Assembly (NCBI RefSeq): GCF_030247195.1 | Contig: NC_080672.1 | Coordinates: forward strand, 2,976,001-3,040,000 | Origin: Topomyia yanbarensis | Taxonomy: Eukaryota; Arthropoda; Insecta; Diptera; Culicidae | Reading direction: 5' to 3' | Length of the DNA: 64,000 bases | In this document: positions 33,702 through 45,304 of the stretch, piece by piece | Layout: the number at the start of each line of letters is the position of its first letter | Numbering within the stretch: position 1 is the first letter of the stretch | Translations under genes and position numbers: made by a program | Notes under the pieces: model-generated | Told to the model about the DNA's origin: nothing | Database searches by the model: none | Seen by the model: only the letters and a program-made list of their open reading frames with translations

Positions 33702-34474
33702 CGGCGTCTGGTGTCTGGTGTAGAGGGCAAAAATAATCGACTAAATATAGATTTCAATCTATCGGCTACAATTTTCGATAAACTGATACCGATAACAATA
33801 CAGTGTGAACAATACGCTCTAAGCTACTTCTACCCAAATTTTCAAGAGAATATACTCACTGGGTCATTTTCTACAGCGTTTTTTCCGTTATGCAATTTGA
33901 TGTGGGACACCCTTTAATAGCATTTTTCTCGAAACAGCATTTTCAATTTTTTTTCAAATTGGCGAACACGATATCTCAAAAACTAATCAATGAATTAACT
34001 TGATTTTTTACGAGGATGTCCAATATGTGTAGCCTGTCGATGAACCACAGAAAACTGAATAGAAAAAATTTCTCCCTATTATTTTGAATAAAGATGAGCG
34101 AATTTTACAGTAAAATTTGAGATTTTTCGGTTTTTTTGAAGCCATTTTCCGAAACTCGATTTTTTTTCTACTGTTTGTGGTTCATCGACTATCTACAAGT
34201 CTAAGCTTTACAAAACTTATCGATTTTCTCATATCAGATAATTATATCAAGAGTTATCGTGTTCGCCGCGGCGCTCCTCAACTTGAAAATGGTTGGACGT
34301 CTGCTCTTGGAACGCTCGTATATGTGGCTCTGTGTGACCGAAAATATTTTTTCCCGTACAAAATGAATGAATAAAGCAATCCTAATATTACACAAAAGAT
34401 CTATTGTTGCCTTTCCTTCAAAAACGTAAAACAAAATATATTTCTTTTTGAGCACTTTACATCAGACGCTCCCC
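33702..34474. mobile_element. MITE family Z, copy 2 (uninterrupted)
   Basis: The left end has GCGTCTGGTGT and the right end ACATCAGACGCTCCCC, which are inverted repeats. The body matches 12572-16534 without the three insertions and serves as its empty-site reference. No TTAA is preserved at its ends. Confidence 0.75.
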
Positions 34475-35080
34475 TAAAGTATCGGCAAGTATTTCAGAAG
34501 TTTGCAAGTATTTTGTTCTTTATATGATACTTATTGCAAACAACTACTGACAGCTGAGAAATTCCACGAAGATCCGTCCGAAAATCTCTAAAATCGTGAC
34601 CGACCATCTTAGATTCCGATGAAACTTTACAGGCTTCACTGGCATGCTAGACTAACCATTTTCCACAGCCAATAAGATTATTTTGACTCAAGAGCAATTT
34701 TTCAAAAGGGCGTAAACGTTTCTACGTGCATTAATTTCAGTTTTTTTATTCGATTGCTCTATTTTATACAGCAAAACTATCTGAGAATGAGTTAAAGGGA
34801 ATAAATACTTCTTCACGAAAAAATATACGCTGAATAAAATATAACTTGTCACAAATACAAAAATTTATGTTTAAAATTTAAATTGCAAAAAAACCTATTT
34901 TTTTAATTTTTTATATTTTGTCAACGAAAACCTAAGGAGAAAAGAAACATTTTGAATGTGATTGCAGGATGGAGAACTTATCGTTAAAAAAGTTTTTCTA
35001 ACAATAACTTTATACATATTTTGCCCTTCTCATATAGAAAGCTTATGCAATCACTCGGAACATGACCAACATAATCCCGA
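34475..35080. other. AT-rich intronic sequence, nothing recognised
   Basis: No gene or repeat boundary is visible. Confidence 0.4.
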
Positions 35081-35104
35081 CTTTTTTTGGGTTATGCGAT
35101 GAGG

Positions 35105-35345
35105 GATCGCCCCCCCCCCCCTTCTCCAAACATTACACAACACCCTTCCCTAAACACCCCCCCTCAAGTCCCCCCCCCCCCATCAAAGCTCTACAACAGA
35201 TGTCCCTCAAACAACCACCTCATTCACCCTCTTCAGACCCACCCCTCTCTCATCCCAGTCACCTTCAACCAGCAGGCATACCAAGATAGGCTGGGGGGTG
35301 GTTCAGTTGTGGGTTATTCATCCCCTTCAGACACACACCCCCCTC
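35105..35345. repeat. C-rich strand-asymmetric tract
   Basis: About 240 bases contain long C runs (11-12 Cs near 35111 and 35172) with very little G on the plus strand, then GGGGGGTGG near 35294. The open frames across it are low-complexity Pro/Ser/His and not believable proteins. Confidence 0.7.
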
Positions 35346-35423
35346 ATGATAAAATAAGTTAGCCGAAAGACGACATTGAGTTAATGCTGATTAAGCTAAT
35401 TAAATATTAAATATTTTTGTTTC

Positions 35424-35660
35424 CAGCTGGGGCGGATCCAGAATAAAATTTCCTATTGGGTTTGAAATTTCGATTTTGAAATGAACACATTACATAATAC
35501 GCAATAACCGCATTTATTAAAAACCAATGAAAATTTTGGTTTGAAATGATTTTGAGGTTGAAACTACTTTAAAATTGAAACTAATTTAAAAAAATTTTAA
35601 CAAGTTGAAAATTTTCAGCGGGGCTCTGATCCCCGGACCCTCCTCCTGGGTCCGCCTCTG
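35424..35660. mobile_element. 237-bp MITE with CAG ends
   Basis: The left end is CAGCTGGGGCGGATCCAG. The right end is CTGGGTCCGCCTCTG. GTTTC is duplicated on each side (35419-35423 and 35661-35665). The interior is AT-rich. The terminal GGGCGGAYCCAG word is common in insect DNA transposons. Confidence 0.7.
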
Positions 35661-35665
35661 GTTTC

Positions 35666-37440
35666 AAGTGTTTCTGCGTCGACACATAGCATCTCAAGTT
35701 CGTGGCTGTCGTGGCTCCATTGTATGTATGTGAATATTCAATATACATTTTCACCATCATATTGAGCATGACCAGCCATGAATTCATAGTTTAGGCAAAT
35801 GAGAAAGGCACAATTGCACGACTAGGTGGATTAAAGCAGGTTTTTAAATTTCATACTAATTGACACGCAAAACTATAATTTTATTACAGAATATAATTCT
35901 AAGTCTCATTTTAAATCAAAATGCATTTAATAAAAATCTTCCAAAATGCGAATTAATTCGCGTAATTATGCCCTTTTTAAATGTTATTCGCGTTACCCCA
36001 TCATAAAATGTCATAATTATTTATGTTCGTTCCTTCGCGTTTTTCATGGTCATTGCCAAGTAATTCACTATTATAATCTTCGCCAGGTTACCTGTTGTCT
36101 CGGCCCAACCGGAGGTTTAAACCACCATAAATATTGGTGCAATAATAATGCAACTTGGGACACGAGAAACGATGAGTAAATTCGGCTATCATGAGGCATT
36201 TCTATTGGTAGACCTTCGCCCAATCTCAACATAGTGCTCCCTTGAGCACTTTATAGGTTGGTGCATTAATACGTTCAATACCAACTTTTTTGCTTTATTT
36301 TTTTCGGTGAAAAAAATCAATAAACCGAATACACAATGTTGGTGATTGTTCCCGATAAAATTAAGATGGTAGCAATTATGCATTCTGTTTTGCAGTTAGT
36401 GGCCATACGGAAAGTGCGCGTTCGAATCGGTCTATATAGTGAGGAAAGAGGTCTGTTAGTTTGTCCTTGATGTTAGACAACGCTCAAGCCACGGAACTCC
36501 GTGATCTTGTTTACGTTGGAAGTCCATACCCCCGAAAGTAGTATTTTGGAGCGTAGGCGGATGGATGATTCTGGCTTTCTGGATACTGGTGAGATCGTGC
36601 TATCTGTGTATACAAACTTTGCGTTTCAACCAAATTCCAGATCGCTCGCATTGATTTTTATTTAACAGTCCGTTTTCAGGTCAGCAAATTATTTGAAAGT
36701 AGGCGACATCCAAGTTTTGAGTATTGTATGTTTGCGTTGTATCCTGATCAATTGAATTCCTGGGCGAGTAAAGGCGCTTTAACCTAGGCCTATTAGCCAT
36801 GACAAGGTGTAAATACCTCTGCTCCATCCCAAAGGCCCAAAGGAGTTACATTAACCATCTTAGCAAAGTCACTCCCAACGATTTATTATATCCCCTCAAA
36901 CTGAAACGGTCGGTACGGTCGTCCTCGTTGCTTCCTCCTTTAAGATTCAAAACAATTCATTAATTAAATTATTCATTAAATGAACGATTTAATTCCCGTT
37001 TAAGTTTGAAACATCTTCAAATCAAACTCTGCACAGTAGGCCTGGTCGCTTTAATATTTGCGACATATGAAAATATGCTTCAAATATTAATGTTGACAAG
37101 AAAAACGCTACAGAATAACTTCATCGTTTTCCAGGATGCTTTTCAATACTGGTTGTGTAAGGGTTAGAGTAGAATAGAATAGAATAGAAATATCATACAG
37201 TTTGGTCCACTTGCTAGCGGTATGAGCAGCAGACATAGTAAAACTATGAGACATCGAACATTGTTGTTCGTTTTATAAGGAACAGTGTGATGTCTGGACA
37301 GAAAACTAAAATTGTGCTGAGCACCAAAAATACATTATAGAGCCAGAAATAGTTTACAAAACAAGATTCTGCGAATCAGTCACACTTTCATGATCCAGTT
37401 CATATTGTCACGCAACTCCGTGTTAAAAATCCTATAGTAA
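35666..37440. other. Intronic sequence with scraps only
   Basis: A solo end of the repeat seen at 32124 lies near 35795-35830 (GAGAAAGGCACAATTGCACG). A short (TAGAA)n run is near 37166-37190. Nothing else is recognised. Confidence 0.4.
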
Positions 37441-37454
37441 CCTAAAAAGGCGGA

Positions 37455-37845
37455 GAGAAATTACGAATATCGTGATAAAACTGATACCCATGAACATGAG
37501 TCACATCAATCCACGTATCAAATCCGAAAGTAAGCTTAAGAATAAAGTATCACGACAGCGTGCATAAAAATTACGAAAATCGTGACTAAAATCCTGAAAT
37601 CATGAACATAAATCACTCTACTCGAGACAAAGCTATCAAAAATCGTGATTGGGATCCTTAAAACTTGAACATGAATCATGATAACGTGAATAGTAATTAC
37701 GAAAATCGCGACAAAATCCTGAAATCATGAACATGAATCACGCTACTCTACCAGAAAAATCCGATAGTAAACTCAGACTAAAATATCACGGTAATGTGAT
37801 GAGAAACTACGAAAATCACGATTAAGCTCCTGGAATAATTCACAT
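37455..37845. repeat. Degenerate tandem repeat rich in CGTGAT/ATCACG
   Basis: Five units of ATTACGAAAATCGTGA followed by CCTGAAATCATGAACATGA and ATCAC start near 37462, 37569, 37634, 37695 and 37806. Between them are small dyads (ATCACGACAGCGTG; ATCATGATAACGTG; ATCACGGTAATGTG). The spacing alternates between about 62 and 108 bases. Confidence 0.7.
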
Positions 37846-38124
37846 CGTTTAACTGTCGACTATTTTAGTTGATATTTATACAAACCACGGTATCCTCAAA
37901 TGAACATGCCACTAAAATTTTCAGTTTCACATTGTATACCTAATCGTCGTAAATTATCACTCTAGAAATTGTATTCTGATCAAAGTTTGAAATCTGTTAT
38001 ACTATGCAATACGAACCCATCCAACTTGAATGCAACCTTGCAAACAACTAAATTGAATTCATTCAAGTATAGATGTCTCCACAATGCTACTTTTAGTGAT
38101 GCTTAATACCTCTTTCTCTTTCAG

Positions 38125-38567
38125 AATCCGATCTGATATGGGCACCGTGGAAGAAACATTCCAGCTCGTTTTTGAAACACACCGAACTCGGCGAGTTCAT
38201 GAAAAATTTATTCTCTCAAAAACATCCGGATGCCCCGAAAGATATCAGCTGGAGCTTCTACGGTGTTCAAGGATTACAAAGTAGCTACGTATGTCCAAAC
38301 CAAATTATATGATTGCATCGAAACATGATACTAACCATTATCTCTTTGTAGAGTCCCGACGAGAGCTATATGCTGCCAAAGGAACGCGCAAATTTAATCA
38401 ACCCAAAGCTGATGACAATGCTCGGAGGGCCATGGAGCCTGCGAGCCAACGCCGTTCTCTTGGACTATTTTACCAACACTAATCTGATTGACATGGCCGT
38501 TCACACAAATCGTTACAAAACACTCAAGAGCTTAGGCGACGAGGCTGTCGTGTTGGATATTCAGTAG
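38125..38567 (+). CDS. Secreted PI-PLC X-domain protein, coding exons 2 and 3
   Basis: Exon 2 (38125-38288) follows the acceptor CTCTTTCTCTTTCAG. Its first two bases complete the split Glu codon left by exon 1 at 10768 and give SDLIWAPWKKHSSSFL. It ends in phase 0 at a GTATGT donor. Exon 3 (38352-38567) follows TCTCTTTGTAG, reads SPDESYMLPKERANLINPKL and ends GDEAVVLDIQ, stop at 38565-38567. Together they form the C-terminal third of the PI-PLC X protein. The exact phase match and total of 1362 nt (454 codons) support joining across the 27-kb intron. An unseen middle exon is possible but not required. Confidence 0.8.
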
Positions 38568-38687
38568 TTAAATGCGACTTTTTGTTTTAAATTATCTTTC
38601 AATATCTTAATTCCTGTTTAGTCGAATAATGGAAGTATTACGATGATCATCATTATAAATTAAGCAACTATATAATATTAATGCGGG

Positions 38688-38693
38688 AATAAA
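38688..38693 (+). terminator. Candidate poly(A) signal of the PI-PLC gene
   Basis: AATAAA lies 121 bases after the stop codon in AT-rich sequence. Confidence 0.45.
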
Positions 38694-38829
38694 ACTCGGA
38701 ATACATTTTGTTCTAAGCTTCAAATAAGGAATACATTTATAAATTAGAAAGTATACAGCAATTGGCATTCTTGAACTGCGACAATCTAATATATTTAAGT
38801 CATATATGTTCATTACAACAACTATATAT

Positions 38830-40750
38830 CAGACGTCACTGTAACTAGATACAACTACCCGTTCTCCGCTGATTGAACAACCAGAACAACCCAACCGCAG
38901 TATTTTCCCACAATTTTATTTTTATCCGGCTTCTTCCCATCGATCATGAATATTTCTACATCCACAACCCAGGTAGTAGGCACTGCAAAAACCTCTTACT
39001 AATCACAACACACCGTTCGTCTCCACCGGCGCCATGTTGGGAGTGGAGTACCCTTTCACTCGGGTGGTGGCAGCAAGCCATAACAATTCATTATCCATTC
39101 ATCCGGGTGCCATTTAATGAGCGATCCATACCTACCTACCTACATGAGTCTCGTCGCCCGGTTGGGTTGAACTACGGGAGAGCCCGTCACATCGCCGATA
39201 TGATGTGTGCTCGCTGTGCAACAAATATAATCGTTTAAGCTGGGATAACCATCCACTGCTTAAGGGTAGGAGGCAAATAAATTGGATTTACCGTTAGATG
39301 ATTTTTTCCCACTCTAAAGGCCTGCAGCAGGAAAAGTTGTTGGTATTCACTATTTAAGGCTTGCTGCATGCAGCCTTTCGATTGTGGTTATTAATGCATC
39401 TGACAGCGATATATCATACATTCATTCATTTATTCGTCCCAACCGACGACTGCATGCTGGGGATTCGTGGTAAGGAGACAGTTCCAATCTCGGCGATGGT
39501 ATTAGCGAACGGTGATTGTTTGATGTTATGTAAGATCATAAATCAGTGGAGTTTGTTGGTGAATGGCGCTCCGAAGCTGGTTGAACTGCAGATGTTGATG
39601 CTGAGCGATCGTGCCTCGCTTAGGGACCCCGTGAATCACGACTAAAATCGGTACAGTTTGGGAAGATTTAAACTTAATACATATCTCGAATATTCCAGGA
39701 TGTAAACAAGGGTCCTTTCTGGACCTTATTTGCACAATTTGCTTTAATAAAAACAAAGCAACTATATTATTATACAAATCAGGAAGAGAAAAACTCCCTG
39801 ACTGATCAGTCGCACCTACAACCCTACCCACAGCTTACAATGCGCCTCTGCTGTCGTAGCTCTGGCTCCAGTGTACACGTTCAAACATTACCCTCTAGTA
39901 CCGTACAGCAGTGGCTTTCGTCGCTTGTATGTGCTAGCAAACAATCGCCATTCAACGATCGACAATGCAACTTCATGAGTCGGCGTCTGTCGCCAGCACT
40001 CGATATAAATAGGTGTAGGTACGTATGATAAAGCCATAAACGAATGGAGAACCACATTCCAACCGAGGCCGTCTAGGTTGTACACTTACCTTTATACCGG
40101 CTTACAGTCAGCATTAGTCAGGCTTAGAACACGCTCTGAAACGAAATACAAGATAGGGGGTTCTCAGCAGTTTCTAGTTAGTAGAAACTCTAAAGCAGAG
40201 GTAGGTCTGATGAAAGGGGTTACACTATACTAAAATACTGCAGCTGAAAATGATTTCGGAGCTGTAATGCGTAAATACAGTCATTGATAATATGCCAATT
40301 AGACACGTTTTTGTATTTTCCATTTGAGGTCGTCATACAAGACCATACTGAAAGTATCAAGGGGCGCCAGTTCCGGAAGACAGAATATATACAGTTGAAA
40401 AACACGGAGACTTGCTCAACTTCACCCACTTGGAAATGATTATGACGAACTACAAACACATGCAGAATTTACAGATGTTGAACAAACTAATTACTTTTCT
40501 GAGTAAAGCTTTGATTTGATACAATTTGCATCTCATTATTTTTGAGCAAATCGAAATTCGTTCGAAAATCGAGAAATTTGCGTTTCGATTTAGTCTCATT
40601 AGTATCTGATACTATCTTAGCGCCAAAGAGAGGCCAAAATAAATAAAGAAAAATGTAGGTACAGAAGTGCTGTTTGTTGATGAGAAACATTGAAATGAAA
40701 AAAGGTAGCTCGGGCTAGTGAATCAATGCATAGAACGCCATGATTTAATC
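38830..40750. other. Unique-looking, GC-richer sequence
   Basis: This stretch downstream of the PI-PLC gene lacks visible repeat signatures and is GC-richer than its surroundings (for example CACCGGCGCCATGTTGGGAG). It could hold regulatory sequence. The ORFs here show no domain. Confidence 0.3.
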
Positions 40751-40763
40751 CAATTTTCTGCCA

Positions 40764-40800
40764 GGGGCGGGCATAATGTAGTTGGTAAATCGAGCATTCA
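40764..40800 (+). mobile_element. Truncated tRNA-derived SINE head
   Basis: GGCGGGCATAATGTAGTTGG and then TAAATCGA match the A-box end of the SINE at 58927. The B box is missing. Confidence 0.5.
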
Positions 40801-40979
40801 TTGCTAAAATATTACAGAAGTTTCAGATTGTTGGTTGATGATTTAGAGTTTTTAAATGAATATTCCGTCTGAAACAGACAAGTTGATTTTTGTTCAATGA
40901 AATAAAATAAATAAAATCAAATATTATTCAAATTATGCTATAGCGCGTGGAAATTTTGTTTCACAACAGGGAACCATTC

Positions 40980-41510
40980 GTTTGCTAGCCTACTTCATCT
41001 TGGGGGAACATTCACTTCTCTATTTTCATCCTTTACGTCAGTATCATCATCGATAGATTTCTTATTCTGCATTGTTTCCTGCACTTACAGGTCACAAGTG
41101 CAATCCCGACCGTCATTTGTATTAGCTTCCTCGCTGGTGGGGCTGCTTATTTGGGGGTGCTGGACGCAGACTTGTTGTTGTCATTATGACCTGACAAGCT
41201 GCCACAACTTTGACAACCATTTCTATATCAGATGATGACATTCAATGCTGGCTTTTGGATTTGTGTACAACCGGTTTTGATGCATTCTCCTCAGTATCTT
41301 CCGCACAAGGTATGCCGCCTTAATACAACATGAGCATAAACTAATCTGGCCTCTATAGATGATTAGCCTGGTTTAGGTAATTTTTGTTACGCGTGTGTTG
41401 AATGGTATTGTCAGGTAGAGAGGAATGCGTTTTTTGACACCCCTCTTTACTACATAAACGCTGTTGGGAATTCCCGAGAAGAAGTTTCTCCAAGTATCAG
41501 GTGTAACATG
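40980..41510 (-). pseudogene. Relic of non-LTR ORF1
   Basis: It is similar to 42440-42980 at matching points (GGTGCTGGA.GC; CCTGAC.AGCTGCCACAA; CTCCTCAGTATCTTCCGCACAAGG; TTGTCAGGTAGAGAGG). Both are decayed and in minus orientation. Confidence 0.4.
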
Positions 41511-41599
41511 GTTCGGGTCCGTACACAAATGCTTTTTCAGCTATTTTCGACTCCTTTCTACCCCCTCGTAGCATTTTGTCACAAAATTCTAACCTCCCC

Positions 41600-42440
41600 C
41601 TTGTAAATAACGTAGCACTTCTAAAAAAAACCACCCCCCCCCCCCCTACAACGCGGTCGGGAAGGAAAAAAATAAACATTTTTACAATTCCTTTGCATAC
41701 ATGCCCATACAAAATTTTAGACGGATTTTATCAACATTTTTATTTTAACAGCAAATTGCGTACAAAATAAGCCCATTTCATGACAAATATAATGTTCATA
41801 GTTTTTTTTTAATTTTACATGTCATGAAGCATCAAGAGAAGTTCTTTCAGTTCACAATCCTGCAGCTGACAATGATTCCAAGAAGTATACGATTGACTAA
41901 ATTACCAAATTTAGTTTTGTTGATCCCGAAAGCGAAGAGAAAATTTAATTCAATTAACAAACTAAGTGTACTAGTTAGAAAAATTAGCTAAGTAATGTAG
42001 CAAGTTAAATCCGCATTAAAAATCTCTTCGTTTTTTGCTAGCAATTGCCAAAATCAAAAAACTTACCGCATGAAAAACCGCGTGAAAAGTAATTTGTGTG
42101 AATTATCATTTATTTTTCTTAGGAATGGAGAAATCTTAAATTGTTTTCTCTAATCAATGGGTTTTGAAGCCCGCTAAAAAATTAAACTTAATTGACCCTA
42201 CCGTCCCCCTCGTCACACTTCATCACAAATTTGGTATGCCCCCCCCAGCCGCCAAAAATGCAACGTCATTTATGCATGGCCCCTTGTTATTCCTATTATT
42301 TCGTTTATTTGACACGGTTCATAGCGGTAGCTTTACGGAGCCGTGGATCTTTGATTTGTTTACAATTTAAAAAGATTCAAATTAAAACAAATATTGTTGG
42401 TTATTCGTGGGATCTCGTTCACGCAACTATTTATTGAGCG
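41600..42440. other. AT-rich spacer between the two ORF1 relics
   Basis: It includes a 16-base C run near 41631 and two C-rich repeat scraps. No gene is visible. Confidence 0.35.
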
Positions 42441-42980
42441 CGGATACCATCTTTCGCGGCGGGGAAACATTTTTCTGCTCGCCTACTGCGTCGTGGGGGT
42501 CACTTAATTCTCCCTTGTCTTTCACGTCAAGGTCGTCATTTTGTTATTGACTTCTTAACCGATGTTGCTTACAGTTGATTTTGGAGTGCTGGATGCTACT
42601 TTTGCGTTTGTGATTTTAGCCTGACCAGCTGCCACAAATATGGTAACCGTTTGTGATTCAGGTAATAATATTGAAAACTCTGTTTCGGGTTGGTTTTCCG
42701 TAGATGCGTTGGTAATCGGTTGAGAAGTATTCTCGTCTGCATCTTCCGCGCGAGGTGTGCTGACCAATTACACGTACTTCGACGTACGAGTTTGCCATTC
42801 ACGTGTACCGTGAGTTTTGAGTTTTATTGTCAAGTAGGAGGGAACAGGTATTTCGACCCACAACTTTACCACAAGAAAACCGTTACTAATTGGGAAGGAA
42901 TTTCCCTAAATATCTGGGGTAATAGATTCAACTTTTCCATATTGCGACATGCATTTTTCAGTTAACTCAGGAGGGGTACG
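42440..42980 (-). pseudogene. Relic of non-LTR ORF1 (gag-like)
   Basis: The minus strand gives QYGKVESITPDI, then LWVEIPVPSYLTIKLKTHG, a phrase typical of the region before the zinc knuckles in insect non-LTR ORF1. It continues into a Ser/Thr/Pro-rich tail (VSTPRAEDADENTSQPITNA) that ends at 42555. Several stops and frame shifts break it and the knuckles are lost. Confidence 0.5.
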
Positions 42981-43809
42981 CTGTGGTAGGTCATGTAGCC
43001 TTATCTCTATATAGTCATTTTCTTTATGCATGGGAATCTTAGCCTTGTCACTTTCTACTAAGTGTATACAATACTGCATTGCGAATATAATGATACTGCA
43101 GATAGATGACCTCTGTAAGCCTAAGCTCCATATTCACCTTCAAAATGTATTCCACTTCACGAAAACTCGGTCGTATTGTACAAAATTTAAAGTCAACGAG
43201 GGTCAGAGACGAGCCTTTTCGCCCACTTTTCTTAAGATGGTAAGAATAAATTTGTCCTCAACACTATATAAACTAGATCGAGAAGATATTCACTTGGCTC
43301 GATTGTGGATCTGACTCAGGTAGACATAGAAAGTAGACTGTGAATCCCGTATATCCATCCAAGAAATCGTGGTAGGGAATTACTCTTGTTTGCAGAAAAT
43401 ATATTTTTATAACAAACAAGATGTACAACATACTGTTTCAAATAAAAATTGAATTAACAGTATTTTTCTTGAAACTGCTTCTTCAACTGATTGAGGATCC
43501 CAGGATGATCTAATAAATGGTGCTGGTATGCTGTTCTGAATTCCTAAAATCAATAAAATTTGGTTGTCCCCATTATTTCATAAATATTTGTTGGATGTAG
43601 CCAGAAAAATATAGGATTACATAACATTTTTCTGCATGCTGGCTCGTTGTGGATTTCGATTGGTGTGTAGTAGTTGTTAAGCCAACCGACAAAACCTAAA
43701 CATCTTGTATCTTGCAAACCTTATCCATCCGGGGCAACCGTTAAGTACTGCTTTGTGTTCTTACTTTTTTGTTTTGTGTTAATCGGCATGTTTTTATCCA
43801 TAGCTACTT

Positions 43810-44380
43810 TTCCTTAGTTGCTGTCCAACATTCGCGATACATCTGACATGCTCAGGTCTGCTGCAAATATCGTTACCCGTTGAGACATGAACCGATCCGG
43901 AGGAGTCGACCAAAAGGATTTACATCTGTTTACAGCCCCCTTCACCGGGCTTCTTATCCTTCTTGGTGCTAGTCGTTCCTATTTATCTGCTAGCTGGTGC
44001 TGAGAACTTCTCGGCGGCGGTATTTCACCCGGCGATACCCATTTTCGCGATCCATTTCGCTGTCACTCCAACGGAATAATCATCGGTAGTAAAATTTCTC
44101 TAGACAACGACAACCCGATTTTCTCCAACTTCGTGTTTTTTCCTCCTTAGCTGCCGTTGCTAGCCCGCTGACCGACATCTGCTGTCTGCTCACTACTGTT
44201 GCTAATATCGAAGCTTGTCGAAACGTAAACCGATCCTTCAGAGAAGCCGTCCAACTTGACATAAATCCCTTTCCAGCCAGCCTCGCAAAGTTTCGTCCTT
44301 GGTTTCTTCATTGACTTGTTTCTAGAGTGACCGAACTCAAATGACATTTTATTTGTCAAAACGGTTTGCAGTATATTTTT
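43810..44380 (-). pseudogene. Duplicated ORF1-type relic
   Basis: Two related halves (about 43850-44060 and 44090-44345) share GCTGCAAATATCGTTACCCG against GTTGCTAATATCGAAGCTTG, and CGTAAACCGATCC against CATGAACCGATCC. Minus-strand reading frames are short, with NSSEQTADVGQRASNG in one. It is probably an internally duplicated TE fragment; the family is uncertain. Confidence 0.35.
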
Positions 44381-44592
44381 TTCCTGAACAGGAAGTTAAT
44401 GAAATTTTAAAAGTAATTCAAAACCTTCATGAGGGGGGAGGGGGGTTTGAACCCCCCCCCCCCTTGCACACTGGCCTGATTGCCACCATTGCATACTTAT
44501 AAATTTCGAGAAGTTTGATGTCCTAATCTATAGTGTTTGAATTAATTCAATTTTGTTAGATGACTGCGCTCACCAACCCGATTTTACGGTAT

Positions 44593-45114
44593 TTAACCCA
44601 TTCATACACATGTTGTTTGTGGACAACGTTTTCAAACAGCTATAACTTTTGATTGAGGCAAGAATTGCTCACAAAAATAAGTAAGGCTAATAAATGGGAC
44701 TATTGCCTTTCATTTGAATACTAACAGTTACAATGATCAGCTCTAGTACTGAAGTTATTACAATTAGTCTGATGGGATTCCGATGGAGCAGTGCTGCCAG
44801 GGACAGTTTACGTTGACGACGGAAAAAGATTTTTTCATATATCTTCGTTATGTTGCAATATTATTCAAAACTGATAATACTTATCAATTTAGACTATCTT
44901 TGGCTACGTTCCACGCAATTGGACTATTGTAAATATTCTAAGAGAATTTTATTGAGCATTGGAAGGAAAAAATGGAGCAGCTTCTAGCACTGCAGGGGAA
45001 TCACCTACATCTATGAAAAATGGATTTTCGTGTTTCTTGACCTCACCGTTTTCAAGCAAAAATAGTTTTGAAACCGTACATGCACTAGAAAAAAGTTGGG
45101 CATGAAAGGGTTAA
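44593..45114. mobile_element. TTAA-flanked MITE, family A, copy 2 (intact)
   Basis: It runs TTAA-CCCATTCATACACATG to GTTGGGCATGAAAGGG-TTAA, 522 bp including both TTAAs. It is homologous to 31683-32977 minus the nested repeat. Confidence 0.85.
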
Positions 45115-45304
45115 ACTCCGATATAAAAAGAAATAAGGGGACCTTCTTCTGGATTCGGCGGAAAATCAAAGCAATGTTTGAGATTTTTTTGTGGAAAAAT
45201 GAAAAGACATACGAACTTCTGCTCAGAGTTCCACGAAATAATGACTATCACTTTTCTTCAAAATGTACGTAAAACTTCGGTCACAAATCAAAACGATCGT
45301 CTTT

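Noticed and set aside
35062..35362. Pro-rich ORFs of 75-91 codons
   Set aside because: They are translations of a C-run tract in two frames with no other coding evidence.
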